From: Xanthostigma xanthostigma
Taxonomy: Eukaryota > Arthropoda > Insecta > Raphidioptera > Raphidiidae
Assembly: GCA_963575645.1 (NCBI GenBank)
Contig: OY754465.1
Span: 54,273,901-54,337,900 of the forward strand
DNA length: 64,000 bases
Direction of reading: 5' to 3'
The translations under genes and the position numbers were made by a program. Each line of letters starts with the position of its first letter. Position 1 is the first letter of the stretch. The notes beneath the pieces are model-generated. The model was not told the origin of the DNA and did not search any database. It saw nothing but the letters and a program-made list of their open reading frames with translations. Shown here in pieces: positions 1-11,851 of the stretch.

Positions 1-262
1 GACGACGTGGAAGTCTGACAGTCCCGTGCAGTGTGCGCAGTGTGATATTCGATGCAACATTCATCTAGCGGACGTGAACCCAATCAATCTCGACTCCGCG
101 CAATAATATCGCATTCTGGATATCTCGACAATAAATTCTTTAACTTTGCGGTTGTTTTATATCAGTCAGTTCTTTTTTGTATCGATTTTGAATTTATTAT
201 ACGTTTACTACGCCTGCTATAATTCGAGTCGACAGAAAAATATTAGCCCTAATTAATTAAAA

Positions 263-391
263 ATGAGCGACCCTTACAGGATCGCCGATGATATGAATTA
301 TAGGGTTGCCAGGTGTCCGGCTTTTTACGGTCGTGTCCGGCCAAATATTTACGTGTCCGACCTGTCCGGCTTTTGGTCTGTGTGCCTTTAA
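263..391 (+). other. Possible short 5' coding exon, doubtful
   Basis: The first ~300 bases are less repeat-like than what follows. An AAAA-ATG context at 263 opens a 42-codon frame beginning MSDPYRIADDMNY, which then runs straight into the terminal repeat of a mobile element at 301. If real, only the first 13 codons would be host sequence. No family is recognised and no clear GT donor is present at the junction. It may be chance. Confidence 0.15.
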
Positions 392-395
392 TTAT
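301..395. mobile_element. hAT-like terminal repeat fragment (TAGGGTTGCCA type)
   Basis: The end TAGGGTTGCCAGGTGTCCGG resembles the terminal inverted repeat of the complete element at 45413-45929 (TAGGGTTACCATC / GATGGCAACCCTA). It is rich in GTCCGG words. No matching right end was seen nearby, so this is a solo or decayed end. Confidence 0.4.
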
Positions 396-539
396 AATAA
401 ATAAATTTATAGATGATATTTTTCAAGAGTTTCAAATTGCTTTTTTTAATAAAGATTTTTTGTGTTTACTCAAAAGATATATTTATGGATATATTTTATT
501 TGTTTAACGCAAACTTCTACCATTCCAACCCACATGTGG

Positions 540-1170
540 GGAATGGTACTAGTTTAGATCAAAATTCATTTTTCAAAATTTTACAATATTTTATCGTTTT
601 GAGGTCCCCTGAATCCAAAAAAAAACATATTTTTGGAAAAAAACTCTGTACGTCTGTTTGTCTGTGAGCACGATACAGGTCAAACGGATGAACGGATTGA
701 AACCAAATTTTGGGAGAATGTTTGGTATGCAAATAATATGAAGAGCCCTATTGTTCTTGAGGAAAATGTGCAGAATGTGCAGAAGAGATATATGCTATAA
801 CGGTGTTTTTTATATAATAATGGCATACTTTTCATAACGACTTATTATTCTATTTATTTTTTAAACAAAGTTTCGTTAAAATGTTTTTTCTAAACTGTAT
901 AGTTTCGGAAATATTTTAAAAATAAAAAAAAATCAGCTGTGTTGTTGATCTGTCAGAAACTTTGATTAATTTTGCATGACGTGGAACATATTATGTAGGT
1001 AACCATGGCAACGAATAGTAAATATCACATTGAATACAAGCCATTACCAGCGTCACCTCACGCAATATCAGAAAATTTATTTTCTTCATTATACTATATC
1101 AAATGTCAATATTTTAGTTGGAATGGTCCCGTCGCCCAATTGGCTGGAATTTTTTTTAAGATTGCCATTA
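540..1170. repeat. Dispersed repeat R1, copy 1
   Basis: This stretch aligns along most of its length with 17615-18215. Shared words include CGGATTRAAACCAAAT, AGAGATATATGC and CCCGTCGCC(C/A)AATTGGCTGG at the right end. It also shares pieces, inverted, with the repeat at 9356-10341. No coding potential is seen; it is probably a non-autonomous transposon of unknown class. Confidence 0.65.
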
Positions 1171-1737
1171 AAAGTAGCATTAAAAAAATTAAACAAAACA
1201 CGTCTGCGGCTGCGTAGTCAACCATTCAACGGTACAAACTCGAGAAATTAATTAGCATTGAAAAGACATAAATCCTATCATGGATTACATCAAAGAAAGT
1301 TGTAAGGAAAAAAACCGCCAATTAACACCCGCTGACCTTGATATTTTAAAATTACAAGTGATTTTCGTCCGGTAATAAATTTCTCATCTTTATTACAATA
1401 GAGAGATACACGTATGAATGAACGTATTATGATGTGATACAGTTCGTTCATTTCGATAATAGTCCAGTTACGGATAGACAACTTTTTAAAGGCTTTACTG
1501 ACGACCAGACCAATCTCCAAACTGTTAGAAGTTCCACTGCCGGCCAGTGGCGTGGCGTGGTCTAATCTAGACGTGGGCGAAGTCACCTCAGCGAGGCCCT
1601 TTTCTTTTAGTAGGTACCTATTCTCAAGATCAATGCAATAATCCTACCGCATATTTGTATGTAGGTTATGTTTAATTCGGGTCTTTTATCGTGTGTTCTT
1701 CTGGATACATTAGTGACTTTCTTACTCGATATTAGAG
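1171..1737. other. No recognisable feature
   Basis: AT-rich sequence without a supportable gene. The 98-codon minus frame at 1290-1586 has no recognisable domain and no splice context. Confidence 0.4.
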
Positions 1738-2402
1738 CTGTAAAAGTAACGAGAAATTGTGTACCCGTATGTGTTCGTTACTTAAAGAACCAGTACCCGT
1801 TACTTTCGTATCGTTACGTTACTCGTTACATTTCATACGACAGTACCTGGGTGACCGAGCTTTGCTCGGAAAGTTAAATAAAATACTGATATTCAAATAC
1901 GTATTTATTTTAAGTCTCACTTGGATAGTAATTAAAGATTAACTGTCATAATATTTTGAAAACAATTGTTCCATTGTTTGTATAAAATTCCAAAACCTAC
2001 TTACAATATTTAAGTATTTTCATACGTCAAAAAATTGATTTTTATAATGATAAAATTTGTAAGAAAACGATTTTTTCGAGAGATGAGACCTAGCTAAAAC
2101 GATTTTTTGCCCCCCAAAATCCCCTTTCAGTAAATTTCATCCAAATCGTTAGGGCCGTTTTCGAGAAAATATTTAGGGACAATCGTGTACTAACAGCATC
2201 AAGCATGTACCATCGCATCGAGGCGCGTCGCATACGTGATACGGTATGAATTCGTTCGTATAACGTATAACCGCATCAAACGAGTCGAACTGACAAGGAT
2301 ACGAAAGATGCGAGTAACGAAATGAATTTGTAAGTAACGATTCGTTACTTCGAGTCAGACGATGTACCCGTTACTCAGTAACGAATACATACGGTTTGTT
2401 AC
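1738..2402. repeat. Repeat with GTTACTCGTTAC-type ends, carrying a segment shared with 54733-54975
   Basis: Both ends are rich in GTAACGA / TCGTTAC words in opposite orientation, suggesting a decayed inverted-repeat element. The internal segment 1938-2178 is nearly identical to 54733-54975, including CATACGTCAAAAAATTGATT and GCCGTTTTCGAGAAA. Confidence 0.5.
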
Positions 2403-2697
2403 AGCTCCACTCGATATCAAACTCCGGTTTCCGCCAAACTGTTTTGAACGAACTGTACACGAATACAAATGCATCGAATAAAGTTTGTGGCGTACTTTTT
2501 GCGCCTTCATTTCCATGCTCTATAAAGTTTGGTCATTCTTTCTATCTCTCTCTTTCTTTCTTTGTGTGTGTGTTAGATTTTACAGCACGCTGTTTTGTTA
2601 TGCGCTTATTATTTGCTGTAATGCAACATCGTCATGTACATATTATTAAAAAAAATACTTATTTTTACAACCGACAAGAAAAAACAGAGGTAAAAAA
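2403..2697. other. No recognisable feature
   Basis: Mixed-composition sequence with a short pyrimidine run (CTCTCTCTTTCTTTC near 2547). No gene is supported. Confidence 0.35.
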
Positions 2698-2973
2698 CTT
2701 TTAAGTTAAACGCTTTTATTGTACAATAAATTGATAATGTACTAAAAACTAGAAAATAAATATGAGTCACCATAGGAGGATTTGATTAAACTAAAATAAA
2801 ATCGACATTATGGTCGAAGAAGACAGTCGAAAGCTAAATAGGATTTCCAATCTCAAGCAAATGAAAGTTTTTAACTAAATGGCTCCACGATTTTATTTTA
2901 TATGGTGACTCATATTTATTTTCTAGTTTTTAGTACCTACATTATCGATTGTACAAGAAAAGTGTTTAACTTA
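2698..2973. repeat. Foldback palindrome, ~275 bp
   Basis: The left arm (TTAAGTTAAACGC, then GTACTAAAAACTAGAAAATA) is matched in reverse by TATTTTCTAGTTTTTAGTAC and GTGTTTAACTTAA on the right. A single arm recurs at 55100-55195. This is a foldback-type MITE. Confidence 0.75.
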
Positions 2974-2974
2974 A

Positions 2975-3113
2975 TAGTATATTACACATCTAGGGAAGTA
3001 AAGTAAGAAATGTCTGAGATCACATACCTATAATTGTTGGCCGAGGCGAAGCCGAGGTCAACAAAGATGTGATCTTACGCTTTCTTACTTTACTTCCCGT
3101 GGTGTGTATACTA
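2975..3113. repeat. Foldback palindrome with CCGAGGCGAAGCCGAGG core
   Basis: The arms are GGGAAGTAAAGTAAGAAA on the left and TTTCTTACTTTACTTCCC on the right, with GATCACAT / ATGTGATC inside and a GC-rich centre. It abuts the preceding palindrome directly. Confidence 0.75.
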
Positions 3114-3806
3114 TTTTTTTGCTCCACGTAGGCAGGAAGAGGCAACTTCGCTTAGCGCAGCGGGACGAAAGTTGACGCTATCTGCCCGTCGAGCAAAAAA
3201 AGTTTTTTTATCAATTTTTATTTTTAAGTTTTTAGTTTGATTTGCATCCGGACGAAAGCCAGAACGGTCAGTTAGTTATTATATTTTATTGTCATCGAAA
3301 CTACATACGTATGTCAAATTTCAACTCAATCTGATAACGGGAATTAGTTGAAAAAGCTGTCCCAAGATTTGAAACAAAGAAATATACGGAGTCAAGCTAA
3401 ATAAAAGCCTTTAATAAAAAACGGAACGGTTTCGCTACTGTCAGATGTAGTGTAAGAGAATTTATAAATACCTCAACTTTTATCGAACATTAAAATGGTG
3501 AGAGAAAATTAATTCAGAACAATTTAATATTATAACGCTATATATCACTATTTTTTTAATTACCGGCAATTATCTGTTTTTATTATTATTGTAAATTTAT
3601 TGTAATTTTATAAGCTGGTCGATGAAATTACAGTGAATTATGTGTATTTTCTGTTTCTAATTGCATGAAATCTCGTCAGAGAGGCATCTGTCACTAAAGT
3701 CGTTGCCGCACACATTTTATGAAAGAACTGGCAACTTCGAGACAATTCGTACCTTCGTAAAATTATCGAAAGTATATCTAGCTTTTAATCTTTGTCCGCG
3801 TGGAAA
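3114..3806. other. No recognisable feature
   Basis: No open frame with family resemblance and no clear repeat boundary could be supported in this stretch. Confidence 0.35.
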
Positions 3807-4139
3807 CAATGTGTATATAGTACGCGCCACGGATCTAAAAGGTTCGGAAGCTAGTCACAAACAGCGTCGCAAACGCTCATTTTAGAGCCGTTGAGGCTCC
3901 CACCACCTCCCAGCTACCTGCCCGGAACGTGCGCTCGTCGGTGATTGGCCGTAATCGCTCGTTGCCTTTGTCACTTTCCTGCTTTAAAGTACAGTCGAGT
4001 ACGCTACTGTCAAGTTGTTATTGTTATTTTGTTTTGTTGAGTTGCGAGTTTGTAGTTTTTCAACAGACTGCACAAGCGCAATCCCGCATTCGCATCTAAC
4101 TTCCGAGCCTTTTAGATTCGTGGCGCGTATTATACAATT
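3807..4139. mobile_element. MITE with ~45-bp terminal inverted repeats
   Basis: The left end (CAATGTGTATATAGTACGCG followed by CCACGGATCTAAAAGG) is matched inverted by the right end, which finishes TGGCGCGTATTATACAATTG. The interior has no coding sequence. The class is not determined. Confidence 0.65.
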
Positions 4140-4584
4140 GATATAATTGATTAAAAAATTCATTAATTCAAGCAAGACTCTAATTCAAAGACTGTCCTAT
4201 AAACAATGTTTTTTATTTTATCATCTTTTGCAAAAACATAGATTTTGTGGATTCGATACACGTGAGAAAGCCGCGCGAAAAACATGTTTTTCTAAATGAA
4301 TGCCAGCTATACCTTAAGTGTTTGCCGCTGGGCTTTGCTTATAGTTATTCCAAAAGCCGTTTTTAATGAAACTTGCTATCTTTTCAACTGAAAAGGAAAA
4401 TCCGTTGATATAATTGGTATTCGTTGTATCTCCTTTAGATTTGCCACTAAATATAATAGCTCTAATAATATTTCGACCCCAGATTAAAAACTTGAAAACG
4501 AGTACCATTAACAATTTTGAGATTTCAAGATTCCGCATGAAAAGTACCGGAACACCCAATTTTTTTACTTAATCTATTTATTTA

Positions 4585-4884
4585 ACCCCCTTAGGTGCTA
4601 ATTTATGAAAAAAAAGTAGTTTATGTCTTTCCTCAGAGTTTAAACTATCTCCATATTAAATTTAATCACAATCGGCCAAGCGGTCTGGCCGCGAAAGCGT
4701 TAACTTCCCACAATATAACAAAACCCCCACTTCATCCCTTTACGAGTCGAATATTGAAAAAAAGTAGCCTATGTCCTTCTTCAGGCTTCAAACTATCTCC
4801 ATAAAACATTTCATCGCAATCTGCAATAAAAGCGTAACAGACAGATAGACAGAGTTACTTTCGCATTTAAAAAAATAGTATGGA
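4585..4884 (+). mobile_element. LINE 3' untranslated tail (RTE-like)
   Basis: A duplicated module (AGTAGTTTATGTCTTTCCTC and AGTAGCCTATGTCCTTCTTC) is followed by ACAGACAGATAGACAGAGTT, then ACTTTCGCATTT and an AGTATGGAT end. This is the familiar 3' tail of insect RTE-type LINEs. No reverse transcriptase coding sequence precedes it, so it is 5'-truncated. A hAT MITE is inserted in its last bases. Confidence 0.65.
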
Positions 4885-5262
4885 TAGTGATGAGCAAAGC
4901 AAGACAAAGACTGAGATAGTCAGTCTTGCTTATTCGATCATAATGTTGTTCTTGCTGAAATACTTCTGGTCTTGGTCTTACTTATTAAGTCTCGATCTTG
5001 CTCTTGCATATTCAGTCTTGATCCTGCTCATTTAATCTGGTACTTTTTAATAATAATTCAAAATACTATCAACATCAAGGTTTTTTTTAGGTATAAATTA
5101 TTTACAATTAATATTGATAGGATTGAGACAGTCTTGGTATAGGTCTTGATCTTGCTTATTCGGTCTTAGTCTTGGTCTTGCTTATTCAGTCTTGTTCTTA
5201 ATCTTAAGTAAGGTCTTAGTCTTGCGAAAAAGCAAGACCAAGACCGATTTTGCTCATCACTA
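4885..5262. mobile_element. hAT-type MITE with perfect 8-bp target duplication
   Basis: The ends are TAGTGATGAGCAAAGCAAGA and its near-complement TTTTGCTCATCACTA. AGTATGGA is duplicated exactly at 4877-4884 and 5263-5270. The interior is built from repeated GTCTTG-CT-TATTCRGTCTTG words. Non-coding. Confidence 0.85.
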
Positions 5263-5270
5263 AGTATGGA

Positions 5271-6590
5271 TAAGTATATTCTGAACCAAAATGAACATGG
5301 CTTTTTTTAAATCAAAAATATTCGTTAAAAATGTATTTATGCAGTTTTCAATCGATAGAACACAGTTGTGTTTCTAAAATTTTGTAAAGTATAAATTTTC
5401 CTACAAAAAGTCCGGAACGGCATATTTTGCACTTAAAAAAATTGCTAGCAAGCGATAAATAGATATTCTAATGTCGATTGCAAGTACAGAAACTGGGTAT
5501 TTATATAAAATGAAAGTTTATTTTCCCAAGAGAATTGAGTGAGTTAAAACAGAGATAATATTCCCCGACACAGATGTACGAAGTTATATTTACTTTAAGA
5601 ATAAGAAAAAATAGATGTAGGTACTAAAATATATACACATTAAATATACAAGGTGTTTCAGAAAGTCAAGACGCCAAGGGATGTACGAGTAATTGAAAAA
5701 TCGAGACCCAACGATTCGAATTAAAAAAAAAAAATACTAACTCCAATATTGGTTTTTTATTTATTAAATAAACAAAGTAACAATATTATCGTTAGCTATT
5801 CAATCTTCAAGGTCGAATATGATTATCTTAACGCGAGTCACTTCTACTTTTTATTTGCCCAATGCTAAAACCGTACGCTTGGCAAATTCACCGCTGCATG
5901 TGATGTGTGGTCTTATCAATAAAAATAATATTGATATTATGGATAACTCTTTGAGTTCCATAAAATATTTATTAAGACAATTATTTTAAACTGTTATAAC
6001 TTTTTTTTATTTTACTACTTATGTATATATATTTTTTTTTGAGTTTCTTAGGCTTTCGCCTGTAAACTCATTAATACCTACTTATTTTTTTGAATAAATC
6101 ATTAAATCATTAATTTAGATTTACATTGGGTCGAGTAATGAGAGAAAAAATTGCTTTCTAAAAAAAAAATTAAGTCGCTATGACTGAATGCGATCTACGT
6201 AACAGATTTTCCTTTTAAGTCTATCAGTCAATTATTCGGCAAATTTATACTCGTTTTCTTAGTCCAGTCAATGTATAGAAAAAGCAGCCAAACCTGGCAA
6301 TTCTACCAAACAGCACCGATTAGCACCAAACTTTGGCTGTAGATTCTACTTACCATCTACTTCAAAGTTGTCAATGTGCCGAAGGTTGCTCTTACCCTGG
6401 AGGGTGGACGCCACCCCTTCTCGACGATGAAAATTTTTTTAATAAAATAAAGTACGGTAATAGATAGATTGACTTATTCTAAGCTGCTTTTGTTCTATAA
6501 AGTTTTTACTTAAAGTCAATACTTTTCGACTTATTCGAGAGCGTAAATTTTCAACAAAAAAAAAAAAAACACGTTTTCAGACGGTTTTGC
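5271..6590. other. AT-rich intergenic or intronic sequence, no gene seen
   Basis: No coding or RNA gene is supported. An AAGGTGTTTCAGAAAGTC word near 5650 resembles a MITE end, but no partner was found. The short poly-A and poly-T runs have no further structure. Confidence 0.4.
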
Positions 6591-6850
6591 ATGAATAACT
6601 CTGAAAATAAGTATTTTATGAAAAAATCATTCGTTATAATAACTCGAATTGTTTGTGATGCATTTCCGATTCGTGCTATCATTTCTTCGCGTGTGTAGAC
6701 TGAGCTTTTAAATAAAATTTTAAAAATTTAATTAAACTTTGAAAGGCTGTTTCTCTTTTATTTTTGAGTTTCGATAAAAAAGTTACTAAAAATATTTGTT
6801 CATCTATTTGATTTCTACACGCTGTTAAAAAAGAAGAATCAACTCAAAAA
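6591..6850. repeat. Partial copy of the MITE at 15119-15581
   Basis: TTTCCGATTCGTGCTATCAT, TTCTTCGCGTGTGT and the GATTTCTACACGCTGTTAAAA end match the right part of the element at 15119-15581. The left inverted end is absent. Confidence 0.6.
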
Positions 6851-7361
6851 TCAGTCTGTATAGAGAAAACGTCCCGCGTATTTTTTCTATTTCATTGCAT
6901 TTCGTGACTGTGATTTTGCACGAAAAAATAAAGAATAAATGCGAAAAACGTGGTTCTCGTCTTCTGACCAAAACATAACGATATACCATTTCTGTTAACG
7001 TATCTATATCTAACAATAGTATAGACATCGAAATGATTGTGCAATTTCTGCAGTACAGTTGCGCCGTTATACCCTGCGCATTCAGACGGAAACAGAACTG
7101 CCAACTGTGCCATTGTACATTCCAGCGCACGACCGATCGACAGGTGCAACATTTTAGAAAAGATGGCACTAGACTAAAAACGATCGGTTCCTCCGCAAAT
7201 GGACCCGCACCAGATTTTAGATCGGTGGATATTTTTTACTTCCAACTTAAATTTATAACTTACCGAATTTACTTCGTTGTTAAGTTTGAAAATTGAGTGG
7301 ACACATACCTGAAACAAAATAAAATACGTTAAAACTCGAGAAAAAATGTACAAAACATTTA
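6851..7361. other. No recognisable gene
   Basis: Overlapping open frames on both strands here show no recognisable domain. Confidence 0.35.
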
Positions 7362-7710
7362 TCTATACTAAGTAATATCTATATAAAGCTGAAGAGTTTG
7401 TTTGTTTGGGTGAACGCGCTAATCTCAGTAACTACTGGTTCGAATTGAAACTTTTTTTTGTTGGATAGCCTATTTATCGAGGAAGGCTATATAGTATCAC
7501 GATACGACCAATAGGAGCGGAGCATCAATGAAAAATGTCGCAAAATATAACTCCAAATTTATCCGTCCGACAAAAACTTTTGAACGGTAACTCCGATCAT
7601 CATAAAATTTGAACACAACATTCATCTCGGTAAACTAGTATGAACGTGCGTACTCCTGTCCCTCCCCCCATTCGTTCTTTTGCACTTGTGAAACCGGGCG
7701 GGACCACCAG
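7362..7710 (+). mobile_element. Non-autonomous Helitron, family B, copy 1
   Basis: It opens TCTATACTAAGTAATATCTA, contains AAAGCTGAAGAGTTTGTTTG and ends with GC-rich CCGGGCGGGACCACCAG before T (a mutated CTAG end). The element at 31553-31859 is the same family. Confidence 0.7.
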
Positions 7711-8076
7711 TGTAATATATAAAAACGTCCCCCTGCCGCGTATGTCTGTCTGAACGCGATAAACTCAAAAAATACCGAATTGATTTCCATACGGTTTTCA
7801 CTAATAGAAAGAGCGATAAACGAGGAAGGTTTCTGCAGCATATAATTTGAAAATATTTTGTATAAAATAGTTGAACTATGACAAAAAAAAACTTATTTCG
7901 CTGGCCAAATCTTTAGAGATACATCAAAACAATGTACTTTAATATTATAATAATAATAATAATAATTTTTTATTCCAATAATAGGTATACACATTCAAAA
8001 TCAAAATAAAATAAACTTTCTTTGGAATTAACCTACCCAACTTGGCATAGCCAGTGCTAGGGTAGGAAACAGCTTA
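7711..8076. other. Helitron-like debris and an (AAT)n tract
   Basis: 7740-7850 contains words similar to Helitron family B (GAACGCGATAAACTC, AACGAGGAAGGTTTC). An (ATA)n tract lies near 7947-7967 and precedes sequence that looks like an inverted LINE tail. No gene. Confidence 0.4.
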
Positions 8077-8324
8077 TCTATACTAATATTATAAATATGT
8101 AGGTAACGTTTGTAAGTGAGGATGTAGGAGGTAATCTCCGAAAGTATTCATTCGATTTCAAAAATCTTTTCACCAATATTTAGAATGGACCTTCAGGATG
8201 AACATAGGTTATATATTACCGCGTTAAAATAAAAGCGCTTTTCGTAGAGACCAATTTTGCAACGCAAGTCGACGAAAAAACGGCGGCAATCTACAAATTA
8301 GGCGAAGCCGGACCGGGCCGCTAG
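8077..8324 (+). mobile_element. Non-autonomous Helitron, family A, intact ends
   Basis: This 248-bp element starts TCTATACTAATATTATAAA and ends GGACCGGGCCGCTAG, flanked by A on the left and T on the right, as expected for Helitron insertion between A and T. GC-rich inverted words (GGCGAAGCC, CCGGACCGG) sit just before CTAG. It is the best preserved family A copy in the window. Confidence 0.85.
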
Positions 8325-8859
8325 TTATAAATAAAGAAAATTTGGCAACCTTTTTCGATCTCAATTCTCTTTACGTATTTCTGTTTTTTCACATTTATAT
8401 TTTTAGTGGAAATCAACGCAAAACTTGGCCACATTTTTACATGAAATGTATTTGACAAGATTGTTTTTACCGATGAAAAAACTATATTCAGTTATAATAC
8501 AAAAACTGGTTTCGTTTAAATCGCGCATTGCACTCACTGCAAATGATTATACTGATTTATGAAACTCCACATTCTGTCAAAAAAATGTACGGCTCTATAT
8601 AATTACTTGTTTAATTAACGAATTAATTAAGACATAACTCAAGTTTAAACACTAAATTTCATATACAGCGTGCACTGTGCGTTAAATAAGTCGATTAAAA
8701 GACAAGTTCATGTTCAACTTGTCTTTTAATCGCGTGCGATAAAAGTCGCGTTCCTAAAAAATTCGTTTTCAGTTTCTCAACTCGAACATGAATCGTCGCA
8801 GTTATGCCATATAATACTGCCCTAAAAAGGCAAAGGGCAGTAAGTGACATTTGTTGACA

Positions 8860-9355
8860 AAATGAGTTCATACTTAACGTGACCATTCGTCCCGTTTTGA
8901 ACGGGACCATCCCTTATTTCGGTTATCTGTCCCGTTGTCCCCAAAGAAAGCGCCGGGACGCACAATAACAATTGTCCCGTTTCCCGAAACCGCGCGAAAA
9001 ATATAGAGCTCGCCGGACGCGAGCGGTGCGAGTTTCTATTTCAGCTAAAAAAAGCAAATTTATGTTAATTATAAAGATGTAAATATCTAAAAAACTGTAT
9101 ATCTACATCATATTTTTGACAATTGTATTTCAACCAATTGATATTTCTATATTTGTTTATCATAGATATAAGTGCATATACCTCTCTCTTTTCTCATAAG
9201 CAAATGATATAAATATGTTCCTCTGATAAATATAAATATAATTATATAATTAGATATTTTATGTTGCATATTTTTAATTTCTGAGTTTTTCTGAATAAAA
9301 AACATTAAAAATGTGTTTTTCTATTGAAAACCGATGTCCCGTTTTGAGTAAAAAA
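8860..9355. repeat. Decayed element with GTCCCGTTTTGA ends
   Basis: GTGACCATTCGTCCCGTTTT near 8880 and GATGTCCCGTTTTGAG near 9333 suggest related ends. The sequence between them has no coding potential. The right side is interrupted by the next repeat. Confidence 0.35.
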
Positions 9356-10341
9356 TTGGTTGTCTGTAAAGTCAGTTTATACGGACGATAGTTTTACGTG
9401 ATAACGTATTCCGTAATACATAACCTAAATTTATATAATAATTATAATAATTCGAATCTATGATATTGCATCTTTCGCTTCAAATTTAGGTAAATTTTAT
9501 TAAGTAGAATAATAAAACACTATAAAAAGTACACTATTATTATATAAAAAACAACTATGGCATGTATCTCTTTTGCGCATGCGCCGATTTTCCCCAAAAA
9601 ATTTACAAAAATTTCTAGTAAAAATAGATAGAGTAAAAACCGTTTTAAAAACTATATTATTATTATATAAAACATCATTATAAGAGATATATTCTTTTAC
9701 GCATGCGCCGATGTTCCCCAAAAACAATAGGCCACTTCATATTTGCATATCAAACATCCTCCCAAAATTTGGTTTCAATCCGCTTATCCTTGGTGTCGGA
9801 ATGATAAGAAATGTCAAAAGTGACGTTTGCAACTGTCAAAGTATTATGTTCTAATAATAATTAGTTATTCCAATAGTTAACTTAGAAGGCGTTGCATTTC
9901 AGAAAATACTAATGTCAAAAAATTGAATTAAACATTAGAAATGCAGCCGTTTTCATGTTAAGACAAGACATACGTTATTGTCTAATTTCCATGTACGGCA
10001 AACAAAGACGACCGACCGCGTCGCGCGCGCGCCATGCATTAGACAACATTGCATTTATACAGCTATTTTTCTATATAAATTTGTATAAAAAAACTGTTTA
10101 TGCAAATTCTGTTATACGAAATCTGTGTAAAATGTTCTCCTCTTTCGTTTAAGACTGGTTTCAAACCGATCTGATTTAAATTGAGCGAGAAATTAGCAAA
10201 AAGCACGCACAGGGTCAGGCGGAACGTTACGCGTTACGAACGTTAGGAACGTTACGTTACACTTTTTCGTGCATGCAGTCGGTGTTTTATCAATTTATAA
10301 GATTGGTGATTCATCAATTTATAAGACGTTATCACGTCAAA
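9356..10341. repeat. Dispersed repeat K, copy A (~985 bp)
   Basis: It runs from TTGGTTGTCTGTAAAGTCRG to TAAGACGTTATCACGTCAAA and recurs inverted at 44181-44880. Pieces are also found at 54516-55098. The ends carry ACGTGATAACGT words. Inside, GCATGCGCCGATNTTCCCCA occurs twice (near 9577 and 9703), a local duplication of about 120 bp. An inverted relation to R1 is visible near 9740-9780. Confidence 0.75.
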
Positions 10342-10823
10342 AAATAAATGGTCACGTTATTCATACTGCAACCAACGACAGCGGTAAGTGCTGCAGCAAT
10401 AATTTTATTGTCTTTAAAAAATGTTTCCCCCATATGTTTTGGTTTCCATAATCTAAAATTCTGGACGGTCAATACCTACATTTTTAGTAAATCTTGATTT
10501 ACTCAAATTCATAAGTTTTTTTTTTTTGTTTCACTTTAGGCACTATAATGTGATATGGGTTATTTTCCTATCGCCGTACAGACATGAAAAGAAGCTCAAT
10601 TTTATACAGAGATAATGCACAAAACAAATTTGTAAATATTTATATACATTTTATGTCTATAATCTATAATAAGCAATAAGGTGCATTTCCTGTAAAGCGT
10701 TATAATTACTACAATTAACGTTTATTAAATATACATATACCTAGTTCAGCTGTAACGACTATCCGCACCAATATTCAAATAACCATAACAATGCATACAG
10801 CTTGTTCTGATTTGAATAAATTC
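10342..10823. other. No recognisable feature
   Basis: AT-rich sequence with no gene or clear repeat. Confidence 0.35.
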
Positions 10824-11156
10824 ACGTCCAGTTTTCGCGTCTGTATTAGCAAGTATGTCTGCCTTTATTTACATTAATTATTTGAGAAAAACTTAAAAAC
10901 GCCATAACTTTTAAACGACTAAGTAATGATACAGAAGTGGGAGTGGTCGGAATCGATTCAGCGAGATTTTTTCTATAAGAGAAACAACTGAGGTTTTTAT
11001 TATAGAAAAAATCTCGCTGAATCGATTCCGAATCCGACCCCTCCCACTTCTGTATCATTAGTCGTTTAAAAGTTATGGCGTTTTTAAGTTTTTCTCAAAT
11101 AATTAATGTAAATAAAGGCAGACATACTTGCTAATACAGACGCGAAAACTGGACGT
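10824..11156. repeat. Foldback palindrome, 333 bp
   Basis: The left end ACGTCCAGTTTTCGCGTCTG and right end CAGACGCGAAAACTGGACGT are exact complements. The arms continue through ACGCCATAACTTTTAAACGA almost to the centre near 10990. A half-copy lies at about 11750-11850. Confidence 0.9.
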
Positions 11157-11851
11157 ATGTAAACAATACATAATTATCTCACAATTTCGCGATTTTTTTA
11201 AAAACAGAAAAAGTAAGAAGGGGAAATTTTTTCATGTTTTCATTTTTTAAAACACTAAACGATTTTTGGTCTGTTTTATATGGGGAATTATAAAACGGCC
11301 GAATAAAAAAAAAAATTTGGTGACTGATGATGAGATACTGTTTTAATAACTTGAGATATTAAAATAATAGTTGGGTGACTAAATTACTAAGTGAGCGACT
11401 AAATTATTAAGTGAGCGACTAGAATCCCTTCGGTAATTTTGAAGCAGATATCTTCTTTTGTTTTTACTTTCTATTTTTTTTTTCACTTTGAGACTACAAC
11501 TTAAAACTCACATTTTCATAAAGATTGAAAACCACCGCTTTTTGATAAAGGGGTATGCGAATTGTCTCGCAGTGAAACGGGAAGGGGCAAATGTGGAGTT
11601 TTTAAAAAAACAATTCCGGGGTGTACGATAACGGGGTATGCGAATTAAATAGTTAAATGTTTGAATAGAGGTGCGTTTTCTAAAAAATGTATATTTAATT
11701 GACTGCCTGTATCACTCTTAGTTTCAGAGATACGAACGTTTATTTATATTATTTGGGAACAGCTTAAAAACGCCATAACTTCTAAATGACTAATGATACC
11801 TACAGAGATTTCTATAAGAAAAACCTCAGTTATAAGCCATATGTAAACAAT
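11157..11851. repeat. AT-rich sequence ending in a half-copy of the 10824 palindrome
   Basis: AAAACGCCATAACTTCTAAA near 11767 matches one arm of the palindrome. The direct repeat (A/G)CTAAATTA(C/T)TAAGTGAGCG occurs near 11378-11420. No gene. Confidence 0.45.
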
